NCBI GenBank assembly: GCA_035308525.1 | Contig: DATGGM010000013.1 | Coordinates: forward strand, 1-64,000 | DNA: 64,000 nucleotides | Origin: Bog-159 sp035308525 | Lineage (GTDB): Bacteria; Acidobacteriota; Terriglobia; Bryobacterales; Bryobacteraceae | Direction: 5' to 3' | Shown: positions 24,776 through 33,077 of the stretch, in pieces | Numbering within the stretch: the stretch's first letter is position 1 | How the letters are laid out: each line of letters opens with the position of its first letter | Position numbers and translations under genes: made by a program | Notes under the pieces: generated by a model | The model's input: only the letters and a program-made list of their open reading frames with translations | Told to the model about the DNA's origin: nothing | Databases searched by the model: none

Positions 24776-25828
24776 TTGCGGGCAAGTGAAGTTTTCATCA
24801 TTGGCGGCGGCCCCGCCGGACTAGCGGCTGCCATTGCCGCCCGCCGCAAGGGATTCGATGTAACCCTGGCGGACGGAGCCATACCCCCCATCGACAAAGC
24901 ATGCGGCGAAGGGCTCATGCCGGACGGTTTGGCGGCATTGCGCCGTCTCGGCGTGAAACTGGACGCCCAGCCTTTCCGCGGAATCCGCTTCGTCAGCGGC
25001 GGATTATCGGTTGATGCTGCCTTTCGGGAAGGCCCGGCACTGGGTGTGCGGCGCACCGTTCTGCATTCCACAATGATCGAGGCGGCCGCGGCGGCCGGGG
25101 TAAAGATGTTGTGGGGCACGCCGGTAAGCGGCATTTGCGAGGAGGGAGTCCAACTCGCGGACGGGATCGTGCCTGCCCGTTGGATCGTCGGCGCCGATGG
25201 CTTTCGTTCTCGCGTCCGGCACTGGGCGGGTCTGGCCGCGCCGCCGGCCAGAAAGCGCTTCGGCTTTCGCATCCACTATTGCATGGCGCCTTGGAGCGAT
25301 TACATGGAGCTGCACTGGGGCCGCGGCTGCCAGATTTACGTCACGCCTGTCGGCCCGCACCAGGTCTGCGCAGCGCTCATTTCCCGCAATCCGCACTTGC
25401 GGCTGGAGGAAGCTCTGGCACAGTTTCCGTATCTCGCTGAACGGCTCTCGAGCGCCGCCCGGGTGACGGCGGAGCGCGGCGCGGTCACCGGGAACTGCAC
25501 TCTGCGGCGTGTGTATCGCGGCCGCGTGGCCCTGATCGGAGATGCCTCCGGTTCCGTGGATGCGATCACCGGCGAAGGTCTGTGCCTCTCGTTTCAGCAG
25601 GCCGTGGCGCTGGCCGATAGCCTGGCCGCCGAAGATCTCGCGGCGTATCAGCGGGCCCATCGCCGGCTGGCCCGGCGCCGCCTGTTCATGTCGAATCTGT
25701 TACTGGCGCTGGACCGCTGCGACTGGCTGCGCACGGGAGCCCTGCGCGCCATGTCCGCGCAGCCGCATCTCTTCCGCGGTATGCTGTCTTTCCACAGTGC
25801 GCTACCCTGGGACCATGCCGAAGCGTGA
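24776..25828 (+). CDS. FAD-dependent oxidoreductase of the geranylgeranyl-reductase family
   Basis: 350 residues with a TTG start at 24776. The Rossmann motif VFIIGGGPAGLAAAIAARRKG opens the protein, CGEGLMPDGLAALRRLGV is the family segment after the first domain, and LIGDASGSVDAITGEGLCLS is the second FAD-binding motif. Such flavoproteins reduce isoprenoid or polyketide double bonds; in soil bacteria a subset is linked to type III polyketide synthases, but none is seen here. The closing 14 bp overlap the start of msrA in another frame, so the two are cotranscribed. Confidence 0.85.
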   Translation: MRASEVFIIGGGPAGLAAAIAARRKGFDVTLADGAIPPIDKACGEGLMPDGLAALRRLGVKLDAQPFRGIRFVSGGLSVDAAFREGPALGVRRTVLHSTMIEAAAAAGVKMLWGTPVSGICEEGVQLADGIVPARWIVGADGFRSRVRHWAGLAAPPARKRFGFRIHYCMAPWSDYMELHWGRGCQIYVTPVGPHQVCAALISRNPHLRLEEALAQFPYLAERLSSAARVTAERGAVTGNCTLRRVYRGRVALIGDASGSVDAITGEGLCLSFQQAVALADSLAAEDLAAYQRAHRRLARRRLFMSNLLLALDRCDWLRTGALRAMSAQPHLFRGMLSFHSALPWDHAEA

Positions 25829-26360
25829 AACCACCACTCTCGCAGGCGGATGTTTCTGGTGCCTGGAGGCGGTCTATGACGATATGGAGGGCGTGCTTTC
25901 CGTGGAGTCCGGATATATGGGCGGCCGCCAGCCGAACCCCACGTACCAGGACGTCTGCACCGGCCGCACGGGACATGCCGAAGTCGTGCAAATCGGGTTC
26001 GATCCGGAGGTAGTCAGCTTTCGCGACTTGCTGGAGGTCTTCTTCGCCATTCACGATCCGACCACTCTGAACCGTCAGGGTAACGATAGCGGCACGCAGT
26101 ACCGCTCCGCTATTTTCTGTCACTCGGAGGAGCAGCGCCACACGGCCGAGCAGTTAATACGCGAACTGACGGCGGCGAAGGCTTTCCGCGATCCGATCGT
26201 GACCGAGGTCCTGCCGGCATCCGAGTTCTATGTCGCGGAAGATTACCATCAGGAGTATTTTGTCAATAACCCGCAGCAGCCGTATTGTTCCTACGTGGTC
26301 GCGCCCAAATTGCAGAAGTTCCGGCACAAGTTTGCTGACCGTGTGAAAGCGGCGGGTTAG
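25815..26360 (+). CDS. msrA: Peptide methionine-(S)-S-oxide reductase
   Basis: 181 residues from ATG 25815. The catalytic GGCFWCLEAVYDDMEGV motif is at the N-terminus, followed by SGYMGGRQPNPTYQDVCTG and the central HDPTTLNRQGNDSGTQYRSA of MsrA. C-terminal YHQEYF is also present. It repairs oxidised methionine using thioredoxin. There is no signal peptide, so it is cytoplasmic. It overlaps the preceding reductase gene by 14 bp. No msrB is adjacent. Confidence 0.96.
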   Translation: MPKRETTTLAGGCFWCLEAVYDDMEGVLSVESGYMGGRQPNPTYQDVCTGRTGHAEVVQIGFDPEVVSFRDLLEVFFAIHDPTTLNRQGNDSGTQYRSAIFCHSEEQRHTAEQLIRELTAAKAFRDPIVTEVLPASEFYVAEDYHQEYFVNNPQQPYCSYVVAPKLQKFRHKFADRVKAAG

Positions 26361-26411
26361 CCCGCAAGGGCGCGTGGGCGCTTCAATGCCTTCGCATAAC
26401 TGCCCGTGCGC

Positions 26412-26607
26412 CGTTTTGCGGGCGCCGCCATATAAGCCAGGAACTCCTTAGATTCAAGCGGCGCGGGTCGCCCCGTCTTGCGCGTATTCCTCAAAAGCGC
26501 AAAGGGGCGCGTTTTGCCGCGCCGCCATACAGGCGAGGAACTCCTTAGATCCAAGTGGCGCGGATCGCCCCGTCTTGCGCGTGTTCGTCAGAAGCGATTT
26601 TCGAGGT
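26412..26607. repeat. Imperfect tandem duplication, unit about 97-98 bp
   Basis: Copy 1 begins GTTTTGCGGGCGCCGCC at 26413 and copy 2 GTTTTGCCGCGCCGCC at 26511; both continue with GGAACTCCTTAGAT, then CGCCCCGTCTTGCGCGT. Identity is high with one 1-bp indel. On the minus strand each copy encodes a peptide like TRKTGRxAPLxSKEFLA, but the ~97-bp offset is not a multiple of three, so the copies lie in different frames. This looks like a duplicated and decayed 3' end of a small basic-protein gene between msrA and the ADOP permease. Confidence 0.7.
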
Positions 26608-26644
26608 TCCGGAACTTTTCTCCAGGCTAAAGCGTAATGCTGGT

Positions 26645-29116
26645 ATGGAGAATTTGCTGGCAGATCTGCGCCATGCCTATCGCGTTTTTCTGAAGAGTCC
26701 CGGTTTCACCGCCATCGCCGTGGCGGCTCTGGCCCTCGGCATCGGCGCCAATACCGCGATCTTCTCGGTCATTAATGTAGTTCTGCTGAAGCCCCTGCCT
26801 TATCCCGAGCCCGACCGGATTATGGAGATTTCCCGCAGCTTCCCCGGCGGCAGCGGGGGATCGTCCTCCATCCCGAAATTCAATACGTGGAGGAAAAACG
26901 ATGTATTCGAAGCCATCGCCGCGTACGACTTCTCCGGCGTGGGGGTGAGCGTCGGCGGCACGGATCATGCCGAGCAGGTGAAAGCTATCCATGTCACGTC
27001 GGAGTATTTCACCGTTTATGGCGTCTCGCCCACATTGGGCCGCACATTCACCGCGCAAGAGGATGTTCCTAACGGGCCGAATCTGGCGGTTGTAAGCAAT
27101 CAATTCTTCAGCCGGCGCATGGGCGGCGACCTGCGCCTGGTAGGCCAGCCTATGGAGATCGCGGGCGCGCCTACCATAGTGCTGGGAGTCATGCCGGCCA
27201 CCTTCCAGTCCGATCCGCCGGCGGACATCTTCATTCCCTTGCAGCCCGATCCGAACAGCAGCAATCAGGGCCATTATCTGCGGATAGCCGGGCGCCTGAA
27301 GCCGCGCGTCACGCTGGAAGCCGCCCGCGCCCAAATGAAGATCGTGGGCGAGCGATTCCGGCAGGCCAACCCCAAGTGGATGGACAAGACCGAGAGCGTG
27401 GCGGTGGTTCCCTTGCAACAGGCTGTAGTGGGCGACGCGCGGCTGCCACTTCTCATCCTGTTGGGCGCGGTGGGCTTTGTGCTGTTGATCGCTTGCGCGA
27501 ATGTGGCCAATTTGCAGCTCGCGCGAGCCGCCAGCCGGCAGAGAGAAATGGCCATCCGCACGGCCGTGGGCGCCAGCCGTCTGCGCATTGTGCGCCAGTT
27601 GCTCACGGAGAGCGTAGTGCTGGGTATGGCCGGCGGCGTTCTCGGATTCCTGATCGGCGCATGGGGCGTACGGGCGCTCCTGACCATTGCGCCGGGCGAT
27701 CTTCCCTTGATTAATGACGCCCTTCACTCCGCCAGCACGGTCTCGGCGCTGGATTGGCGCGTGCTGTGCTTCACCCTCGCCATTTCGGTTGCCACGGGCA
27801 TTCTCTTTGGACTTTTTCCCGCCGCGCACGTCTCCCGCATGGACGTGAACTCGTCTCTAAAAGACACCAACAGCCGTTCGGGCACTGGACGGCATCAGAA
27901 CGTCGCGCGCGGGTTCCTGGTGGTGAGCGAGATCGCGCTGGCGGTGATCCTGCTGGTGGGCGCCGCGTTGATGATCCGCACTTTCGCCAGCCTGAGCGCG
28001 GTGAATCCGGGCTTCGACCCGCACAACATGTTGACCATGCAGGCTTCCCTTTCGAGCGGACGGTACGGGTCGACCGCGCAAGTCGACAGCCTGGTCCGCG
28101 CCATGACACAGCGCCTGGAAAGCCTGCCGGGAGTTCAGTTCGCCGCGTGCACGCTCATGCTGCCCGTCGAGGGCGGCGTCGATCTGCCACTCAATATTCC
28201 CGGCAAACCGCCGGCCAAGGGCAACACATATAACGGCGACGAGCAATGGCGATACGTCTCCGCCCACTACTTTTCGGCGTTTAAGATTCCCCTAATGCGG
28301 GGCCGCGCCTTTAACGAGCACGACGATGGAAAATCCGCGCCGGTAGTCATCATCAACGATGCGATGGCTAAAAAATACTGGCAAAAAGAGGACCCCATCG
28401 GCCACAGCATGATACTCGGCAAGGGCCTGGGACCCCAATTCGAGGAACCCGCGCGCGAGATCGTCGGCATCGTCGGCAATGTGCGCGAGAATGGCCTGAC
28501 GGACTCCAACCAACCTGTCATGTACGTTCCGCAGGCGCAGATCACGGACGGTTTGACGCAGTTCGCCAACAAAGTGGTGCCATTGAGCTGGGCGGTGCGC
28601 ACCGCCATGGAACCCACCGCGCTGACCTCCCCGATTCTGCACGAATTCCAGGCGTTTGACTCCCGAGTGCCGGTCGCTAAGTTCCGTACCATGGAGCAGG
28701 TGATTTCCAACTCCACGGCGCGCCAGAACTTCAATATGCTGCTGCTGACGATCTTCGCGGGAGTGGCCTTGCTGCTGGCCGCCATAGGAATCTACGGGTT
28801 GATGTCTTACTCGGTGGAGCAGCGCCAGCAGGAGATCGGCATCCGCGTGGCCCTGGGCGCCAGCGGCGGCGCCATGCTGCGCATGGTCATCGTGCGCGGC
28901 ATGGCGCTGGCCGGAATCGGCCTGGCCGTCGGGCTGGCTGCCGCCTACGGACTCACGCGCGTGCTCGCCAGCCTGTTGTTCGGCGTGAAGGCCAACGACC
29001 CAATCGCGTTCAGCGCAGTGGCCCTGACCCTGGCGATGGTCGCCTTTATGGCGGCTTACATTCCGGCGCGCCGGGCCACCAAGATCGATCCCATCGTTGC
29101 GCTGCGCTATGAGTGA
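26645..29116 (+). CDS. ADOP-type (acidobacterial duplicated orphan) FtsX/MacB-like permease
   Basis: 823 residues from ATG 26645. It opens with MENLLADLRHAYRVFLKSPG and FTAIAVAALALGIGANTAIF, the conserved start of ADOP permeases. The first FtsX domain has ANVANLQLARAASRQREMAI and TAVGASRLRIVRQLLTESV; a central half contains a second membrane anchor (VVSEIALAVILLVGAALMI) and periplasmic domain; the second FtsX domain ends YIPARRATKIDPIVALRYE. It thus joins two permease halves in one chain. No ABC ATPase gene is adjacent, in keeping with the orphan name. The family is very abundant in soil Acidobacteria and its cargo is unknown; lipoprotein or peptide export by a MacB-like mechanism is inferred. 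The last 10 bp overlap the convergent SDR gene. Confidence 0.93.
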   Translation: MENLLADLRHAYRVFLKSPGFTAIAVAALALGIGANTAIFSVINVVLLKPLPYPEPDRIMEISRSFPGGSGGSSSIPKFNTWRKNDVFEAIAAYDFSGVGVSVGGTDHAEQVKAIHVTSEYFTVYGVSPTLGRTFTAQEDVPNGPNLAVVSNQFFSRRMGGDLRLVGQPMEIAGAPTIVLGVMPATFQSDPPADIFIPLQPDPNSSNQGHYLRIAGRLKPRVTLEAARAQMKIVGERFRQANPKWMDKTESVAVVPLQQAVVGDARLPLLILLGAVGFVLLIACANVANLQLARAASRQREMAIRTAVGASRLRIVRQLLTESVVLGMAGGVLGFLIGAWGVRALLTIAPGDLPLINDALHSASTVSALDWRVLCFTLAISVATGILFGLFPAAHVSRMDVNSSLKDTNSRSGTGRHQNVARGFLVVSEIALAVILLVGAALMIRTFASLSAVNPGFDPHNMLTMQASLSSGRYGSTAQVDSLVRAMTQRLESLPGVQFAACTLMLPVEGGVDLPLNIPGKPPAKGNTYNGDEQWRYVSAHYFSAFKIPLMRGRAFNEHDDGKSAPVVIINDAMAKKYWQKEDPIGHSMILGKGLGPQFEEPAREIVGIVGNVRENGLTDSNQPVMYVPQAQITDGLTQFANKVVPLSWAVRTAMEPTALTSPILHEFQAFDSRVPVAKFRTMEQVISNSTARQNFNMLLLTIFAGVALLLAAIGIYGLMSYSVEQRQQEIGIRVALGASGGAMLRMVIVRGMALAGIGLAVGLAAAYGLTRVLASLLFGVKANDPIAFSAVALTLAMVAFMAAYIPARRATKIDPIVALRYE

Positions 29117-29925
29117 TCGCGCAGGGCGCGCAAATTCGCCAGCATGCGGCGATGAAACCACCCCAGCGCGGCTGGATGGATGCGCGTCAGCCACCAGAGC
29201 AGCCGGGCATAGAACGGGAACACGATGATCGCCTGATTGCGCTCCACACCCCGCAGGATTCGGCGCGCGGCGTCCGCGGCGGAGATCAGCCGCACGGGCA
29301 GCTTCGCAAGAAATTCGTCTTTGTCGATTTGGATGCCGATGGAGTTTTCGTAGATGGCGGTGTCTACAAAGCCGGGACACACCACGCTGACGCGCACGCC
29401 GAATCCGGCGGCCTCCTCGCGCATGGCGGTCGAGAGCGTGACCACGGCGCTCTTGGTGACGGAATAAGGAATCAATCCCGGCTCGCCGACCAGGCCCGCG
29501 GCGGATGCGGTGTTCACAATGTGACCGCACCCTTGCCCGAGCATGGCGGCATACGCCGCTGAAACGCCGTGGATAACTCCCCAGAGGTTCACTTCGATAG
29601 CTTTGCGCCAGTGGTCGAGCGACAGGTCGCGCACCTCGCCTCCCACGCCGATACCGGCGTTGTTGAACATGTAGTCCAGGCGCCCGTGGTCGCGGATGGT
29701 GTCCGCCACCAGGCTCTGAACATCTTCCGCGCGGGTGACGTCGAGTTGTGCGGCTTCAGCCCGGCGGCCGTGGGCGGTGATTGCGGCGGCCACGGCCTGC
29801 GCGCCCTCCCGATTGATATCGGCAACGATGGCCAGGGCGCCGCGGCCGGCCAGTTCCTGGCATAATGCCCGGCCGATGCCGGAGGCGCCCCCGGTCACGA
29901 TGGCGACCTGGTTGGTGAAGGCCAT
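29107..29925 (-). CDS. Short-chain dehydrogenase/reductase
   Basis: 272 residues from ATG 29925. N-terminal cofactor motif TGGASGIG, NNAG (FNNAGIGVGGEV), active-site Ser in IVNTASAAG and YxxxK in PYSVTKSAV define a classical SDR with NADP preference plausible (VADINREGAQ has an acidic residue after the second strand, pointing rather to NAD). The C-terminal extension (VFPFYARLLWWLTRIHPAAL) resembles the membrane-proximal tail of retinol-dehydrogenase-like SDRs. A perfect TATAAT ends 6 nt before the ATG. It ends by overlapping the ADOP gene tail to tail. Confidence 0.9.
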   Translation of the reverse strand: MAFTNQVAIVTGGASGIGRALCQELAGRGALAIVADINREGAQAVAAAITAHGRRAEAAQLDVTRAEDVQSLVADTIRDHGRLDYMFNNAGIGVGGEVRDLSLDHWRKAIEVNLWGVIHGVSAAYAAMLGQGCGHIVNTASAAGLVGEPGLIPYSVTKSAVVTLSTAMREEAAGFGVRVSVVCPGFVDTAIYENSIGIQIDKDEFLAKLPVRLISAADAARRILRGVERNQAIIVFPFYARLLWWLTRIHPAALGWFHRRMLANLRALRDHS

Positions 29926-29931
29926 TCCGGG

Positions 29932-29937
29932 ATTATA
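29932..29937 (-). promoter_or_regulatory. -10 hexamer of the SDR gene
   Basis: Perfect TATAAT on the minus strand, 6 nt (CCCGGA) before ATG 29925. The spacing predicts a leaderless mRNA. No clear -35. Confidence 0.5.
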
Positions 29938-29964
29938 CGCTGCCCGTAATGCGCGGACGCGCAC

Positions 29965-31929
29965 TCACATCAGCCGGAAGTTCACTTCGATGGTAGCCGT
30001 CACCGGCACAGGCTGTCCGTCCTTGACGGCGGGCTTGAATTGCCATTGGCTGATGGCGTCGAGAGCGTTTTCGTCCAGCCCGAGTCCCAGGCTTCGCAGA
30101 ACCCGCGCATGGTGCGCGCGGCCGTCCGTATCGATGATGACTTGCACTACGACGGCGCCATGCAGGCGGGCGGCGCGCGCCTCCTCGGTGTATTCCGGCT
30201 CGTCACGCAGGATGGGCACCGGCGGAGTCACTCCCTTTCCCATGCGGAACACGCCCGCGGGCAAGGCCGACTCCGGCTTGCCATTCTCCTTCTGCAGGGC
30301 GTCCGCGCGCGCCTCGAACCCAGCTGCCTCTTCCGGTCTCCCGTTCATGCGCAGAAACTCGGCGTAGGCTCGCATAACGACGGACGACTCAGCCGGCCTG
30401 GCGTCCGCCGCCAGCAAGGCCCTTTGATACAGGCTGTCGGCTTCCTCTTTTTGTTGCTCGCGCTGCCGCACAATCGCCATCCACATCAATGGAGTAGCCG
30501 GGTGTGTCGGGTCCACAAGCTGCGCATGCTGAAAATATTCGTAGGCGGGTGGGAAGTCCTTCTTCTCGAAAGCCGCCAGCCCGAGCCGTATCAGCGCCCG
30601 CGCGGCTTCCGGCCGCTCGCCGAGAACCCGCGCTGCCTTTGCGTAGAGCTCCGCCGCGGCATCCGTGTCGCTCCTAAGCAGCAGGTCCGCCATCTTCATG
30701 AGGCCGACGCCATACTCCACGCTTTCGGCGCCGCCGGTTTCCGCGCGGATGGCCAGCGCGGCTTCGAGCAACTTCTGGGCGGCATCGTATTTCCGCGCTT
30801 CCACGGCAGCCTGCGCGGCGGCTTCCAAGACCCCGAAATTCTTCTGCGATTGCGCCACCCGAATGCTGGCGTCAATATCGGCCGGCATCCCCTGCGTATG
30901 GTCATCCTGCGCACGCACCGCGGACAGCGGGACGATCAGGGCAGCCGCCAGAAGCGCGACCGCCCATACCGTGGCGCGATTCGGCGCGCGCCGGTTGACG
31001 CGGGAGTCGAGTATCGCCAGCAACCGGCCCTCCAGTTCCGAATGCCGTGCCATGGCCGCGGCCGCCCACTCGATGGCGCCACCGGCACGCAGGCCGCGGG
31101 CGGTCTCCAACAGGTGACCGGCGTAATCCGAGGCGCGCGCGCCGGTGTCGAGTACCAGGTCGTCGGCGGCGCGTTCCCGCGTTTTCAGGAACTCGCGCCA
31201 GGCTTTCCAGGCTAGAGGATTCCACCAGTAGACTGCTACCGCGGCGCGCGCCATCAGATGCGTGGCGGCGTCGCGGCGTCGCACGTGGGCCAATTCGTGC
31301 AGCAGCACGATGCGTCTCCGTTCCGCGCTCCACTCCGCGGCGTCCGCCGGCATCAGAATCGTGGCACGTTTCAGCCCGAACGTCATGGGCATGGCGCCGG
31401 GCTCGGTCTGAAGCACTTCGACAGGCCGGCGAATACCCAGGGTTCTCGCCAGCATCGTAAGATCACCCGCGGGAAGCGGATTCGCGGAGCGCCGCGCGCG
31501 CCAGGCTGCCGCATAGCCCACGATCAGTCGGGCGCCCGCCATCAGCGAGCCGCCTAGCCAACATAGCGCCAGCCACATCACCCAATTCGGCTGCCACCCG
31601 GTGCTCCGCGGAGCAGTTGACCATCCGGCCCGGGCGGCGGAGGTCGCCGGGCCATTATCCGGCGAAGCCGTGGAGGTGGTCTCGAAAACCGCGCTGGCCG
31701 ACGGCCACACCGCACCCGCCAGGGGCAGACGGAGCGCGGGTAATGCGGCGGAGAGGAGTGGCAAGAGGAGTATGGCGGCAAAGGCAGCCGTCCATAGCAG
31801 GTGACGCGCGGCTGCAGAGCGCCCGCGCAGGATTACTGCCGCCATCCAAGCGGCCGCCAGGACGACAGCGCCCTTCATCGCCACGCCGCCTAAAATTCCA
31901 AACCATACCGATTGGTTCCATCCGAACAT
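29965..31929 (-). CDS. M56 (BlaR1/MecR1-like) membrane metallopeptidase with TPR and TonB-like C-terminal domain
   Basis: 654 residues. Several membrane helices span about residues 1-160 and 325-345 (WAVALLAAALIVPLSAVRAQ). Between them lies the zinc protease segment with HELAHVRRRD and RERAADDLVLDTG. After the last helix come TPR-like repeats (about 360-510) and a C-terminal TonB-type domain (EPEYTEEARAARLHGAVVVQ, NALDAISQWQFKPAVKDG). BlaR1-type proteases sense an outside signal and trigger cleavage of the BlaI repressor; here the sensor (penicillin-binding) domain is replaced by TPR plus TonB-C. Its ATG directly follows the TAA of the BlaI-like gene, the usual order of such two-gene switches. 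Confidence 0.88.
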   Translation of the reverse strand: MFGWNQSVWFGILGGVAMKGAVVLAAAWMAAVILRGRSAAARHLLWTAAFAAILLLPLLSAALPALRLPLAGAVWPSASAVFETTSTASPDNGPATSAARAGWSTAPRSTGWQPNWVMWLALCWLGGSLMAGARLIVGYAAAWRARRSANPLPAGDLTMLARTLGIRRPVEVLQTEPGAMPMTFGLKRATILMPADAAEWSAERRRIVLLHELAHVRRRDAATHLMARAAVAVYWWNPLAWKAWREFLKTRERAADDLVLDTGARASDYAGHLLETARGLRAGGAIEWAAAAMARHSELEGRLLAILDSRVNRRAPNRATVWAVALLAAALIVPLSAVRAQDDHTQGMPADIDASIRVAQSQKNFGVLEAAAQAAVEARKYDAAQKLLEAALAIRAETGGAESVEYGVGLMKMADLLLRSDTDAAAELYAKAARVLGERPEAARALIRLGLAAFEKKDFPPAYEYFQHAQLVDPTHPATPLMWMAIVRQREQQKEEADSLYQRALLAADARPAESSVVMRAYAEFLRMNGRPEEAAGFEARADALQKENGKPESALPAGVFRMGKGVTPPVPILRDEPEYTEEARAARLHGAVVVQVIIDTDGRAHHARVLRSLGLGLDENALDAISQWQFKPAVKDGQPVPVTATIEVNFRLM

Positions 31930-32313
31930 TTACTTGCCCTCCTTTCTGGCTTTCTCGATCATCTCCGCCATGCGGTCCAATTCCGCGCTCGTCAAACGCG
32001 TGGAGGAGACATCCAGCAGCGCCGCCACCACCTGGTCGGGCGACTCCTTAAAGAACGTATCCACCAGGTGCTGGACGGCGGTCCGTTTAGCCTTGTCGCG
32101 CGCCACGGTCGGCAGGTACACATACTTCAAGCCTTCCGCCTGGTGCCGGATATGGCCCTTCTCCTCCAACACGCGCAGCATGGCGCGCACGGCCGAATAG
32201 GATGGGGCATTGTGCATGCCCTGCTGGACTTCGGCGGCGGACGATTTGCCGCGCCGGTAAAGGATGTCCATGATCTGGCGTTCCCGCCGGCTCAGGCCGG
32301 CCGCCGGGATCAT
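31930..32313 (-). CDS. BlaI/MecI/CopY-family transcriptional repressor
   Basis: 127 residues. Winged-helix core GLSRRERQIMDILYRRG and SYSAVRAMLRVLEEKGHIRH is followed by the dimerisation helices (VQHLVDTFFKESPDQVVAAL and LDRMAEMIEKARKEGK). The family represses its own operon and is inactivated by proteolysis started by the M56 partner, here encoded immediately downstream with no gap. Three half-sites of the operator type lie just upstream of the start. Confidence 0.93.
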   Translation of the reverse strand: MIPAAGLSRRERQIMDILYRRGKSSAAEVQQGMHNAPSYSAVRAMLRVLEEKGHIRHQAEGLKYVYLPTVARDKAKRTAVQHLVDTFFKESPDQVVAALLDVSSTRLTSAELDRMAEMIEKARKEGK

Positions 32314-32336
32314 GACTTCCGTTCCTGCTGCATTTT

Positions 32337-32360
32337 TAGCATACTGCTAGAAAATTAGCA
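32337..32360. promoter_or_regulatory. Probable BlaI-type operator
   Basis: TAGCA (32337-32341), TGCTA (32345-32349) and TAGCA (32356-32360) form two overlapping dyads with 3- and 6-bp spacers, 24 bp upstream of the repressor ATG. Autoregulation by the BlaI-like protein is the natural reading. On the minus strand a TATGCT overlapping the site could be the -10 box. Confidence 0.55.
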
Positions 32361-32405
32361 CAGAGGAACCGTGGTGTCAAGGGCCTTTGAAGAATTTGGA
32401 TGAGA

Positions 32406-33005
32406 CTAGCGCAAGACCAGGTCGCCCGCGCCCACATGCGCGTGCAGGCGGTATTTGCCCGACGGGTTGTCCTTTTCGAACGAGCGGAAGAGGCCGTCTT
32501 TGGTCACCCCGAAAGCCGACGCGCTCAAATCGCCCGCCAGCACCGAGCCATCCGCGTGGGCATAATCCGCTGCCGCGCCGACGGCAATGGTGAGATCGCC
32601 GGCGTGCAGCTCCACGTCTTTGTCGCCGGTGACGCCATTTATGGTGAGATCGCCGGCGGGCGACCGCACGAAGAGCCGCAGTTTGCGGGGCACGTCGATC
32701 CGTATGCGGAAATTGTTGGTGGGACCGCCGGTAATGCGAAGATCTCCCGAGTTGCCCTCGGTTCGGAAAGCGATCCTGACCTCGCGCGCGCGATCCTGGT
32801 CCCGCAATTCGCAGGACACCCGGATTTTTGCGGCATCGCTACCGTTGATCTCGATATCGCCCGAACGGGCGTGAATTCGCAATTCGTTGCCGGACTGGAA
32901 GGCCGTCTCGAAGTCCCGCCCGCAATTGGTGCGGTCGTCGCCGAATGCCAAGGCTGCCGGCAGAAGGAGGATACAGGCCGCGGTTAGAGCTGTAGCTGAT
33001 CTCAT
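32406..33005 (-). CDS. Exported DUF4097-like beta-rich protein
   Basis: 199 residues from the ATG at 33005, with signal peptide (ALTAACILLLPAALAFGDD). The rest is a regular series of short beta strands with repeated patterns around G-D-L/I-x-I (RSGDIEINGSDA, SGDLRITGGP, AGDLTINGVTG, AGDLTIAVG), as in DUF4097 putative adhesins that form a single-stranded beta-helix. The function is unknown; such genes often sit next to regulators of cell-envelope stress. The long upstream extension of the open frame is antisense to boxC and rejected. It is divergent from boxC, with 72 bp between starts. Confidence 0.75.
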   Translation of the reverse strand: MRSATALTAACILLLPAALAFGDDRTNCGRDFETAFQSGNELRIHARSGDIEINGSDAAKIRVSCELRDQDRAREVRIAFRTEGNSGDLRITGGPTNNFRIRIDVPRKLRLFVRSPAGDLTINGVTGDKDVELHAGDLTIAVGAAADYAHADGSVLAGDLSASAFGVTKDGLFRSFEKDNPSGKYRLHAHVGAGDLVLR

Positions 33006-33064
33006 CGTTGTGTAACTACGAACCGGCGCGCGCGCTGGTTCCATTATTGCGGGTGCGGGCGTTT

Positions 33065-33070
33065 TACAAT
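33065..33070 (+). promoter_or_regulatory. -10-like hexamer of boxC
   Basis: TACAAT lies 7 nt before ATG 33078 and overlaps the alternative ATG at 33069. This supports 33078 as the translated start of a leaderless boxC transcript. Confidence 0.45.
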
Positions 33071-33077
33071 GAAAGAT

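Noticed and set aside
26357..26554. 65-residue minus-strand open frame ending at 26357
   Set aside because: It is formed by the out-of-frame tandem repeat; the copies encode related peptides in different frames, so this is at best a decayed remnant.
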